The notes beneath the pieces are model-generated. The model worked only from the letters and a program-made list of their open reading frames with translations, searched no databases and was not told the DNA's origin. Below, piece by piece: positions 45,913-53,710 of a stretch of 64,000 nucleotides of DNA. Positions within the stretch are counted from its first letter, which is position 1. Each line of letters opens with the position of its first letter. Location of the stretch: assembly GCA_022844225.1 (NCBI GenBank), contig JALHMC010000009.1, positions 22,156 to 86,155 of the forward strand, read 5' to 3'. Made by a program: the position numbers and the translations under genes. Source of the stretch: Hyphomicrobiaceae bacterium (GTDB taxonomy: Bacteria > Pseudomonadota > Alphaproteobacteria > Rhizobiales > Hyphomicrobiaceae).

Positions 45913-46702
45913 GCCGGACACGATCCAAGCAACGAGCGTCGCCCAGCCGAGACCGCCGCTCATCGACGTCGAGGGCCTCACGAAGCGCTACGGTGCCCTC
46001 GTCGCCGTCGACAACGTCTTCATGCGGGTGGCCGAGGGCGAGGTGCGCGCCGTGATCGGCCCCAACGGCGCCGGCAAGACGACACTCTTCCACCTCGTGA
46101 CCGGCGTCGTCCCTACCACCTCGGGTACTGTCCGATTTGACGGAGAGACGATCACCGGCCTCCCGGCCCATTCCATCTGCCAGCGTGGCCTCTCGCGCAC
46201 ATTCCAGCTCACCTCCCTCTTCCCCGAGATGACGGCACGCGAGAACACCATGCTCGCCGCGCAAGCCCGCCATCCACGCCACTGGCTGCCCTTCGGCGGC
46301 GGCAGCGTTTTCGAGCATGCGCGGGCTGCCGGCGACACGGCTCTCGAGCAACTGGGCCTCACGCACGTCGCCAACCGGCCTGCGGGGCTTCTCAGCCATG
46401 GCGACCAGCGCCTCCTCGAGGTCGCCATGGCGATGGCCCAGGAGCCGAAGGTGTTGCTCCTGGACGAACCGACGCAAGGTCTCTCCGTCGAGGAAACGGC
46501 CGAGGCCGTCGACACGCTCGCTCGCTTCCTCGAAAGAGCGCGCGTCACCGTGTTGCTGGTCGAGCACGACATGGAGGTCGTGTTCCGGTTGGCACACAAG
46601 ATCACGGTCCTGCATCGGGGCGCCGTCATCGCCGACGGAAGCCCCGAGGCGGTCAAGGCGGATGCCCGGGTGCAGGAAGCCTATCTCGGAGGCATGGAGT
46701 GA
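45905..46702 (+). CDS. livG: Branched-chain amino acid-type ABC transporter ATPase (LivG family)
   Basis: A 265-residue ABC ATPase. Walker A is GPNGAGKTT (about 55-63) and the signature is LLSHGDQRLLEVAMAMAQ, where the usual SGGxQ reads SHGDQ as in LivG proteins. Walker B is VLLLDEPTQGLS. The ATG at 45905 lies within the end of livM (eight-base overlap), implying translational coupling. It powers the importer together with LivF. Confidence 0.93.
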   Translation: MAEPDTIQATSVAQPRPPLIDVEGLTKRYGALVAVDNVFMRVAEGEVRAVIGPNGAGKTTLFHLVTGVVPTTSGTVRFDGETITGLPAHSICQRGLSRTFQLTSLFPEMTARENTMLAAQARHPRHWLPFGGGSVFEHARAAGDTALEQLGLTHVANRPAGLLSHGDQRLLEVAMAMAQEPKVLLLDEPTQGLSVEETAEAVDTLARFLERARVTVLLVEHDMEVVFRLAHKITVLHRGAVIADGSPEAVKADARVQEAYLGGME

Positions 46703-46748
46703 CCAGACGCAACTTGGCCGCGCCGCCACCCTCTGGGAGCCCCCGACC

Positions 46749-47444
46749 ATGCTGAGCATCCGCGGCCTCAATACGCACTACGGCCAGAGCCACATCCTGC
46801 AGGGTGTCGACCTTGAACTCGCCCGCGGCACCACCGCCGCCGTCCTCGGTCGCAATGGCGTCGGAAAGTCCACCACGGTCAAATCGATCATGGGACTCGT
46901 GTCGCCGACCGGCGGTGCCATCGCCCTCGATGGTGTCGATATTGCTGGCTGGCAGCCTCACCTCGTGGCCCGCGCCGGTGTCGCCTATGTCCCCGAAGGC
47001 CGATTGATCTTCCCGGACCTTACCGTCATCGAGAACATCCTCGTGGCTGAACGTACGCCAGCGCGCAATTGGCCTCTCGCACGTTTGCTCGAGTTGTTCC
47101 CCTCCCTACAGGCACGCCGCGCCAACAAGGGCTCCCAGCTCTCCGGCGGCGAACAGCAGATGCTGGCTATCGCACGCGCCCTCGTCAGTGATCCCAAACT
47201 GTTGCTTCTCGACGAGCCGAGCCAGGGCCTTGCCCCGCTCGTCGTCCGCGAACTCGCCCGGATCATCCGGCTGCTCCGCGACGCGGGCGTCACAATTCTC
47301 CTCATCGAGCAGAACATGAAGCTCGCCGAGGCGGTTGCCGACGAGTTGCACATCATGGTCAAGGGTCGCATCGTCTACTCGGCCGACCCCCACCGTTTCC
47401 GCGCGGAGGAGGATCAGGTTCGAAGCCGCTACCTCACGGTTTGA
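46749..47444 (+). CDS. livF: Branched-chain amino acid-type ABC transporter ATPase (LivF family)
   Basis: A 231-residue ABC ATPase starting MLSIRGLNTHYGQSHILQGV, the standard LivF opening. Walker A GRNGVGKSTT (about 35-44), signature LSGGEQQMLAIARALV and Walker B LLLLDEPSQGLAP are intact. The conserved IRLLRDAGVTILLIEQNMK follows. The start lies 46 bases past livG. It is the last gene of the operon; the 160 bases after it show no clear hairpin terminator. Confidence 0.93.
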   Translation: MLSIRGLNTHYGQSHILQGVDLELARGTTAAVLGRNGVGKSTTVKSIMGLVSPTGGAIALDGVDIAGWQPHLVARAGVAYVPEGRLIFPDLTVIENILVAERTPARNWPLARLLELFPSLQARRANKGSQLSGGEQQMLAIARALVSDPKLLLLDEPSQGLAPLVVRELARIIRLLRDAGVTILLIEQNMKLAEAVADELHIMVKGRIVYSADPHRFRAEEDQVRSRYLTV

Positions 47445-47604
47445 GCCGCTGATCACACTGTTTTCCACAGCATTGGTGCGATCGTTCGCGCCGTTTCGCG
47501 GCAGTTTCGATACTTTGACGCCAACGTTGCTCAAAAACTACAGCCAGCTATCGCCATCCATGGTGATTCGGGTTCGGGCGTACGGGGTGGTTTGGAGTAT
47601 CGCG

Positions 47605-47925
47605 ATGAGCACGTTGAGCTGGCTGTTCCCTTCGCGTCGTCCCGCACCGTTGCCTGCCGACGGTGCGTCGGTCCTCGATCGCCTCGAAGCTCGCTTGGGC
47701 GTTCCGCTGAGGGGCGATGCACGCATTATTCTCGCCGGACAGATCGAGGTCGCAGTTCAGCGCATTCGCGCGTCTCATTCCCTGTCCAGTGCCGCTCTCA
47801 TTGCGCAACGCGAGGGGTCTCGTATTGCCGCCATGCTGCCACGACCGTTCGGGATGACCATAGGGACCATCCTCGCCGACGAGTTGGTCCGCGGACACGG
47901 GCATGCGCACACCCAGCGCCATTGA
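47605..47925 (+). CDS. Small hypothetical protein
   Basis: A 106-residue product, not recognised. The N-terminus is basic and Pro-rich after a short hydrophobic start (MSTLSWLFPSRRPAPLP). The middle has an amphipathic helical pattern (RLEARLGVPLRGDARIILAG and QIEVAVQRIRASHSLS). GGAG lies about seven bases before the ATG at 47605. The frame is open further upstream into livF, but that part is out of register with any known family. The call rests on codon pattern and the start site. Confidence 0.45.
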   Translation: MSTLSWLFPSRRPAPLPADGASVLDRLEARLGVPLRGDARIILAGQIEVAVQRIRASHSLSSAALIAQREGSRIAAMLPRPFGMTIGTILADELVRGHGHAHTQRH

Positions 47926-48054
47926 TCGTGGCGCGAGCGCTACAGGCTGGACCATCGACAGGTACAAAACCGGGTGTCCACCTGACCTGTGCGGCGAGCC
48001 GACGCGTTTCCGTGTAGACTACGGGCCATCGGTGAACCGAAGGGAGCACACCCC

Positions 48055-48261
48055 ATGGCCTTCGAGCGGCTCAAGACCGAGATCGGTATCCTTTTGACCG
48101 AGATGCAGAACGAGCCTCAGGACGCGAACGAGCTTGCCCTCCAGATCCATGCCAAGTTGCAGGAGCTCAAGGCCTTTGGCCTGCCCCTGCCGGCCGACTT
48201 GGTCGCACTCGACGAAGCATTCCAGGCGGAAGCCGAGCAAGAGCGCTTGTCGTTGCGCTGA
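48055..48261 (+). CDS. Small conserved hypothetical protein
   Basis: A 68-residue acidic, helical protein (MAFERLKTEIGILLTEMQNE at the start, then a second helix DANELALQIHAKLQELKAFG). It gives no motif for catalysis or export. AAGGGAG lies about 11 bases before the ATG. Small proteins of this type are common in alphaproteobacterial genomes, but I cannot name a family. Confidence 0.6.
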   Translation: MAFERLKTEIGILLTEMQNEPQDANELALQIHAKLQELKAFGLPLPADLVALDEAFQAEAEQERLSLR

Positions 48262-48562
48262 GCCATCCCGTCGCGTTGCGGGTCCCAGCGGGCTGGCGTC
48301 GGAGGCAGCCGCGCATGAGGCGCGGCCGCGTTCACTTCAGCGCTTGCGCTTCGATGGAAACAACATCGTCGACCTAAAATGGCCTGCGTCCGGCAAGCGG
48401 AGTTCGGCTGGACCTTGACAATCCGTCAATGATCTTTCGGTAACAAGAACGTATATAGCTGAATCATATTGCATCGGAACTCTGTCGCAGAAGAGGATTG
48501 GTTGCTGGCGACAGAATGTTTCCATAATGTTCCGACGCCAACTCGCAGTCGGGAGAACTTGA
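48262..48562. other. Intergenic region with a terminator-like stem
   Basis: GCCGCGC and GCGCGGC (48308-48326) form a perfect stem with a five-base loop, a possible end for the preceding small gene, though without a T tract. The later part is more AT-rich and probably holds the promoter of the coiled-coil gene; no convincing -35/-10 pair was found. Confidence 0.4.
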
Positions 48563-48847
48563 ATGGATATCGAGGCCGAGCTGAAGCGCTTGAAACGCCG
48601 CGTGGACGACCTGGAAGGCGTGGTGAGCGACCTTGCCGGTCAGGTTCGCGCGGTCCATCCCGAGCTTATCGCCTTGAAAAGTGAGACGACCCGCCGCTTC
48701 GATGTCGCTGACGGACAGATGGCCCGCATCGTGCATCGGCTCGACAGCGTGAACACCCAGGTCTGGAGCTTGCGCGATGACCTGCCGATGTTGATCCGGC
48801 GCGCGTTCGACGATCGCGACCGCAGGACCGCGAGCAATGACGACTGA
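48563..48847 (+). CDS. Small coiled-coil protein
   Basis: A 94-residue soluble protein, strongly heptad-patterned from residue 1 to about 75 (IEAELKRLKRRVDDLEGVV, then MARIVHRLDSVNTQVWSLRDD). It should form a dimeric or trimeric coiled coil. GGGAG lies nine bases before the ATG. No named family is recognised. It precedes, in the same direction, genes for two exported envelope proteins, so a joint transcription unit is possible. Confidence 0.7.
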   Translation: MDIEAELKRLKRRVDDLEGVVSDLAGQVRAVHPELIALKSETTRRFDVADGQMARIVHRLDSVNTQVWSLRDDLPMLIRRAFDDRDRRTASNDD

Positions 48848-48901
48848 CTTGGGCGCAAGCGATTGCGCCAACGCAGCAACGAGACAGAAGGGGGACTGCG
48901 C

Positions 48902-49762
48902 GTGGATGTGATCCGACTACCGGCGGGCCCCTCGTCGCCCGTGCCGAGCGGGCTCCGCTTGCAGCTGCTACGCATTCCCTTGCTCGTCTCGCTGAGCGTC
49001 TTCGCCATGAGCGCACCGGCACTTGCCCAAGAGGATGCGGCTAGTACGGGCCAGCCGGGCCCGAGCGAAACCAAACGCCCAACCGAACTCCTTGACGGAA
49101 AAGTCACGGACCAGGCGGCCATGACGCTGTTTCTCGATCGCCTGATGCTGGCCGAGTCGGGAGGCCGGGACGAAGCTCGCAATCCGAGATCGACGGCGGT
49201 CGGCCCCTTTCAATTCATCGAAAGCACGTTTCTTGAGGTCGCCCGCCGGCATTTCCCGTCGGAGACGGACAAACTGACACCGGCGCAGGTGCTGCAGCTG
49301 CGGACCAACCGCCAGTTCGCCCGTCGCGCCGCCGAAGCCTTCACCCGCGACAACGCCGCTCACCTCGCGGTCGCTGGCCTCGATCCGAGTTTCGCCAATC
49401 TCAGACTGGCGTTTCTCGTCGGCCCCGGCGGCGCCATCAAAGTCCTGAAAGCTGATCCCCAGACTCCGGCGGTCACGATCCTCGGCACTCCGGTCGTACA
49501 GGCAAATCCATTCATGATCGGGATGACGACGGCCGATCTCGCACGATGGTCCAGCCGCAATCTCTCCGCAGCCGCGCTCGGATCGACACGTCTCTCCGCC
49601 GATCCGAGCCGTGTCGCCGGATCGTCCAGGGCCGCCTCGCGCCTCGCGATTCCCGTGCGCTGCAATCGCGCCCTCGTCAGCTGCCGTCGCTGGATCGCCC
49701 TTGCCACGCGGCGGGTGACACGACATGCGGCCGGAGAGGGAGGGCGCCGACGGTCTCGCTGA
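48902..49762 (+). CDS. Exported lysozyme-fold (transglycosylase-like) protein
   Basis: A 286-residue exported protein. A hydrophobic signal segment (about 24-42) ends at PALA before QEDAAST. Residues about 78-200 contain MLAESGGRDEARNPRSTAVG followed by PFQFIESTFLEV. That is the lytic-transglycosylase pattern of a catalytic Glu followed by a GPFQF-type substrate loop. The C-terminal 80 residues are basic and low in complexity. The GTG at 48902 is chosen because AAGGGGGA lies upstream. It probably cleaves peptidoglycan or is an inactive relative. It lies 90 bases before the EipA gene. Confidence 0.78.
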   Translation: MDVIRLPAGPSSPVPSGLRLQLLRIPLLVSLSVFAMSAPALAQEDAASTGQPGPSETKRPTELLDGKVTDQAAMTLFLDRLMLAESGGRDEARNPRSTAVGPFQFIESTFLEVARRHFPSETDKLTPAQVLQLRTNRQFARRAAEAFTRDNAAHLAVAGLDPSFANLRLAFLVGPGGAIKVLKADPQTPAVTILGTPVVQANPFMIGMTTADLARWSSRNLSAAALGSTRLSADPSRVAGSSRAASRLAIPVRCNRALVSCRRWIALATRRVTRHAAGEGGRRRSR

Positions 49763-49852
49763 GAGCATTCGACGGTGATCGTTTGACGTGTGCCTCCGTA
49801 GCCGATACCTGAGGCTCTCGCACCCCTCTGGGGTCAGCCGGGAGCATGATCG

Positions 49853-51169
49853 ATGCTCGACTCGCCGAAAAGCTCCTCGTGCGCGATCGCCGCCGCGCTA
49901 CTTGCGATTTCAATCGTATCCGCCGGGCCCCTTCACGCCGAACCCTGCTCGCGCGACTCGATTCGTCGCATCGTCGACGAGGCTGGCGCCCGCCTTCGCG
50001 TCATCACGAGCGAGACCCAACCGAAAATCATGGCCAGTCTGCGCAAGCTCAAGGAGCAGCGCGGTTGGACCGGTTCGGACGGAGACGAAAAGGCGGCGGC
50101 CTACCTGTCCGACGAGCGGACCGTCGACCTCGACCGGACGTCCACAACGCTTCTGGCCCAGATCGATGAACTCGGTGAGGCTGCCGCCAAGGCAGAACCC
50201 GATTGCTCGCGGTTGGCCGAGCTAGAGGCCGCATCGCTCGAGTTGCAGGCTACCGTGAAGGCCAAGGCCCAATACATCCTCGCGCGGTTGGAGCAGGCCT
50301 CGGGCGCGCCGCCATCAACGGCCGCGGCTCAGGCCCCACCTTCAGCGCCTGCACCGGCTCCTGCCGCATTGCCCAAGTCACCCCTCGCTTCTGCCCCTGC
50401 GACGCCGGCCGCAGAGCCTACTGAGATGACCGACCCGAAAAGCCCGCCCCCGCGACCGGAGGCCCCCCTGCGTCGAGCAGACACGGCGCCCGTCAATCCT
50501 TCGGCCAGACAGCCCGCACCTCCCGCAGCCGCTCCCGTAACTCCGGCCCCACCGAGATCAAAGCCCGCCCCCTCATCCGGCTGGAGCACGGAGACGACGG
50601 GCAGCGCGGTGCCATCGCTCCCCCGGCCACCGCCTCCGTCCGAGCCCCGGGACCTGCCCCTTCCGCCGCTGCCTCGCGAGACCGCCGAGGGTTTTTCCCG
50701 CGACGAGATCCGCGAGGCGAGCCGCGGCTTCTTCGGCACGATCTCGGGCGGGCTCGCAAGCGTCATGGAGCACGCGTTCTCGACGCTCGGCACGCCCAGC
50801 GGGTACGTCCTCGGCAGCGAGGGCGGCGGCGCCTTCATCGCTGGGCTCCGCTACGGCAAGGGCACGCTGTTCCAGCGCGATGGCAGCAAGCGTGAAGTCT
50901 ACTGGCACGGTCCGTCGATCGGCTACGATTTCGGCGCATCAGGCGCCAAGACGATGTTCCTCGTCTACAACCTCAAAAATGAAATCGACATTTTCTCTGG
51001 TTTCTCGGGGGTCGAAGGTTCCGCCTACCTTGTCGGCGGCGTCGGCATGACCGTGCTAACCGACGGCAAGGTCGTCATGGCCCCTATACGCTCGGGCATC
51101 GGCGTCCGTCTCGGCGCTAACATCGGCTACATCCGCTTCACCGCAAGGCCGACTTGGAACCCGTTTTGA
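49853..51169 (+). CDS. eipA: EipA-type periplasmic protein (DUF1134)
   Basis: A 438-residue envelope protein. Residues 1-29 form a signal peptide (ending LHAE). A helical segment with two cysteines (about 30-145) precedes a long Pro/Ala-rich linker (about 145-265). The C-terminal 165 residues match DUF1134, the EipA domain known from Brucella as a periplasmic factor for envelope integrity: EASRGFFGTISGGLASVMEH, SEGGGAFIAGLRYGKG, then YWHGPSIGYDFGASGAKTM. The linker and extra N-terminal region make it longer than the usual single-domain form. GGGAG lies nine bases upstream. It is convergent with the channel gene, with seven bases between stops. Confidence 0.88.
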   Translation: MLDSPKSSSCAIAAALLAISIVSAGPLHAEPCSRDSIRRIVDEAGARLRVITSETQPKIMASLRKLKEQRGWTGSDGDEKAAAYLSDERTVDLDRTSTTLLAQIDELGEAAAKAEPDCSRLAELEAASLELQATVKAKAQYILARLEQASGAPPSTAAAQAPPSAPAPAPAALPKSPLASAPATPAAEPTEMTDPKSPPPRPEAPLRRADTAPVNPSARQPAPPAAAPVTPAPPRSKPAPSSGWSTETTGSAVPSLPRPPPPSEPRDLPLPPLPRETAEGFSRDEIREASRGFFGTISGGLASVMEHAFSTLGTPSGYVLGSEGGGAFIAGLRYGKGTLFQRDGSKREVYWHGPSIGYDFGASGAKTMFLVYNLKNEIDIFSGFSGVEGSAYLVGGVGMTVLTDGKVVMAPIRSGIGVRLGANIGYIRFTARPTWNPF

Positions 51170-51176
51170 CGGTCCA

Positions 51177-53507
51177 TCATCCCGTCCATAAGGCCCAGGT
51201 TCCGTTCACACCTCGGATGCTCACCTGGTAGACGAGCCACGCGGCCGCCGCGACCATCAGCGGCATGACCACCACATGCATGGCCCACAGCGTTCCCTTC
51301 AGCCAGCCACGCGCGGTCACGACCGGGTTCATGCGCATGATCGAGATGATGATCATGAGGCTGACCATCATGTAGTTGAAGACGAAGATCCGGTCCGAGA
51401 CAGTCGCCGTGTCGGAATCGATCTTCGGCAACGAGAGATAGAGCGCCACGGCCGAGAGGAGCGCTGTCACCTGGATCGTGACGATCGCCTCGAAATGAGA
51501 AATCGGAATGAAGATCGACAGGTAGGCGACGACGAGGATGAACGCCAGCGGCACCACCACCCTCAGATAATAATCGGTGGTTTGCCGCTTCATCAGCCAC
51601 ACGAAGCTCGCCTTGTAGAACGGCACGACGCTCGCCTCGTACGTATAGGCATCGATCAGCGGAATGAAGTCTTCGTCGTAGCCCGCATATTGGACTTTCT
51701 GGTCCCAGCCATCCGTCGCCACTTGCTTGTCGCGGAGTTCAGCCGGCGGCGGCTGCACGATGAACGGCGCATCCCCTCGCTTCGGCTGGATGTCGATCGA
51801 GAACCGCTGCGTGTCGAACGGATAGCTCTCGAGCTCCGGCTCGAAGACGAAGCGCCCCGTGACCTTGTAGACCTTCATCGCATTCGGATAGGTGTTGCTC
51901 GATCCCCCGTCGTGGAGGCGCTCGATGCTGACCTGGCGGCCGTTGGTTCGCGGATCGACGTAGCCGTTGGTGAACTCGATCTGCTCGATCGAGCTGGCTG
52001 CGCCGTTGCGCATTGACAGATAGAACTCGGCGAAAAAAGTCTTCTCGTTGTCTTCGACGTGATGTGCGCGAACCATATCGATATCGAGATACAGCGTCTC
52101 GATCTTCCGCAGCGATCCGTCACGCACACGAATGAACTGGACCGGCGCGAGCTGCGTCCGGCCCAGGCCGCGTGGCAGGATGACGACGAACGGCGTCCGC
52201 GATGCCGCGCGCGTCACGGGATGGAACGACCAGTTGTCGAAGCGTCCTTTGAACGCCCCCTGCCCGGTCGCAAACGACGACTTGATCTGGCTCGTAACCA
52301 GGCGTCTCAGACCGACGAGATCGGTATGCGCCTTCGCCGGCGCAGCAACCGACGCGATCATCGCAATCATGTCGGCTGCGATCGAGCCGATCCCGACGGC
52401 ACGCATGTTGGCGCTGGCCATGGGGTCCGGCTCTCCGGCGGGACGTGCCTCGCACGCCCCTTTCGACCAGCCCGGTGCCTCGGGCACCTTGGCGCCTTCG
52501 AAAATCCAGCGCTCGGCAGGGTCCTTGGACATGATCTTGCGGAGCCGATCGTTGTCGGCCTGGGGCAGACGGTCAAAGGCGAGTTCGTAGAAGGCGTCCG
52601 GGTAGTTCTCGGTCAGCTCCTTCGGCAGCATCTCGATCCGCCCGCTTACGAAAACCGCGGGCGTCACGCTTGCCTTGATCATCTCGCCGAGGAAGGCCGT
52701 GGCCCGTTCGCCGCCGAAGCCGAGAACGAGAACTTCGGGCCGCTTCTCAGCGAGATCCGCCACGGCAGCCGCAATGCCCCCGGCATCCAAGGCTCCGTCC
52801 TGTCCGGCCAACCGGTGATCGGCGACCAACTGACGATCACCGAGAGCACGCTTCAAGCCATCGCCCAGCGCGCGACTGAAGACCGTCTCCGACGACCCGA
52901 CGAACGCCGCTCGCTCGAACCCCATGTGGCGCACGAACTCCACCATGACGGGTATCCGCTCGTCGTCCTGGGTGGATTGCGTCGTGAAGACGTGCGGGTA
53001 CCCGGAAATGATGCTGTTGACCGAGATGCTCGAGAGGAACGGGATGCGCCGGTCGCCGATCTCCTTGCCGAGCGCATCGAACACGGCCTTGGCCCGGTCC
53101 GATCCGGAAAGCCCCACCATGGCAAGCATCTCGGGATCACCGAGCGCCCAGCGGACGTTGGCGACGGCCCGCTCCGGATCGCGAGCGTCGTCCAGAATGC
53201 GCACCTGAAGGGGTCGACCGGCGATCCCGCCAGCCTCGTTGATGCGGGCCTCCTCGGCCTTCGCCATGGCCGTGACGGCCGCGACATCACCCGGATCGTA
53301 GCAGCGATCCGTCCGCGAGCTCACGAACACCGCGATCCGTAAAGGCGGCGCCGCAGCTTCGGCTCGGCCGGCAATCTGCGCTTGCGCGGTTGGCGTTGCG
53401 GCAGGCGCCACCGACAGGACCCAACCGATCGTCAAGAGCAGCACGCAAGCTGCCACGACACGCCGAAGCCGGCCACGGCCAAGCTTCCGCATTGCAACGG
53501 ACACCAT
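51177..53507 (-). CDS. Periplasmic-binding-protein / pentameric ligand-gated ion channel fusion
   Basis: A 776-residue receptor-channel. Residues 1-46 form a signal peptide. About 55-435 is a type-1 periplasmic binding domain of the LivJ/Peripla_BP_6 kind (LRIAVFVSSRTDRCYDPGDV, then INEAGGIAGRPLQVRILDD), with Cys70 and Cys352 able to form a disulfide. About 455-642 is a Cys-loop-receptor beta-sandwich: DNEKTFFAEFYLSMRNGA is an early strand pair, and ESYPFDTQRFSIDI (561-574) is the Pro-loop with the invariant YPFD, lacking the animal cysteines as in other bacterial channels. RQTTDYYLRVVVPLAF begins M1 (646-668). M2 is about 674-694, M3 703-724 and M4 738-762. The ATG at 53507 has GGGGAG upstream. 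Ligand and ion selectivity are untested. Confidence 0.9.
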   Translation of the reverse strand: MVSVAMRKLGRGRLRRVVAACVLLLTIGWVLSVAPAATPTAQAQIAGRAEAAAPPLRIAVFVSSRTDRCYDPGDVAAVTAMAKAEEARINEAGGIAGRPLQVRILDDARDPERAVANVRWALGDPEMLAMVGLSGSDRAKAVFDALGKEIGDRRIPFLSSISVNSIISGYPHVFTTQSTQDDERIPVMVEFVRHMGFERAAFVGSSETVFSRALGDGLKRALGDRQLVADHRLAGQDGALDAGGIAAAVADLAEKRPEVLVLGFGGERATAFLGEMIKASVTPAVFVSGRIEMLPKELTENYPDAFYELAFDRLPQADNDRLRKIMSKDPAERWIFEGAKVPEAPGWSKGACEARPAGEPDPMASANMRAVGIGSIAADMIAMIASVAAPAKAHTDLVGLRRLVTSQIKSSFATGQGAFKGRFDNWSFHPVTRAASRTPFVVILPRGLGRTQLAPVQFIRVRDGSLRKIETLYLDIDMVRAHHVEDNEKTFFAEFYLSMRNGAASSIEQIEFTNGYVDPRTNGRQVSIERLHDGGSSNTYPNAMKVYKVTGRFVFEPELESYPFDTQRFSIDIQPKRGDAPFIVQPPPAELRDKQVATDGWDQKVQYAGYDEDFIPLIDAYTYEASVVPFYKASFVWLMKRQTTDYYLRVVVPLAFILVVAYLSIFIPISHFEAIVTIQVTALLSAVALYLSLPKIDSDTATVSDRIFVFNYMMVSLMIIISIMRMNPVVTARGWLKGTLWAMHVVVMPLMVAAAAWLVYQVSIRGVNGTWALWTG

Positions 53508-53631
53508 TGCGCACTCCCCCGAACACGAACGACCACCCCATCCCGAGGGCCAGTCTACGCCAAGCGCCGCGTCGCACAAAACGGCAGATAGCGTTGCAGC
53601 CCGAGCCCGATACCCCCCAATTGCGGCAGGC

Positions 53632-53661
53632 TTGGCACACGGGCGGGGATGCGCCTAGCAT
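53632..53661 (+). promoter_or_regulatory. Candidate sigma-70-type promoter for the ThDP enzyme gene
   Basis: TTGGCA and TAGCAT with an 18-base spacer lie about 50 bases upstream of the start at 53711, in the 203-base region shared with the divergent channel gene. Five of six and four of six consensus positions match. Confidence 0.35.
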
Positions 53662-53710
53662 GGCCCCACAACGCCGAGCCCAAAAAGCTCCAACTTCGAG
53701 GATCGCCTCC

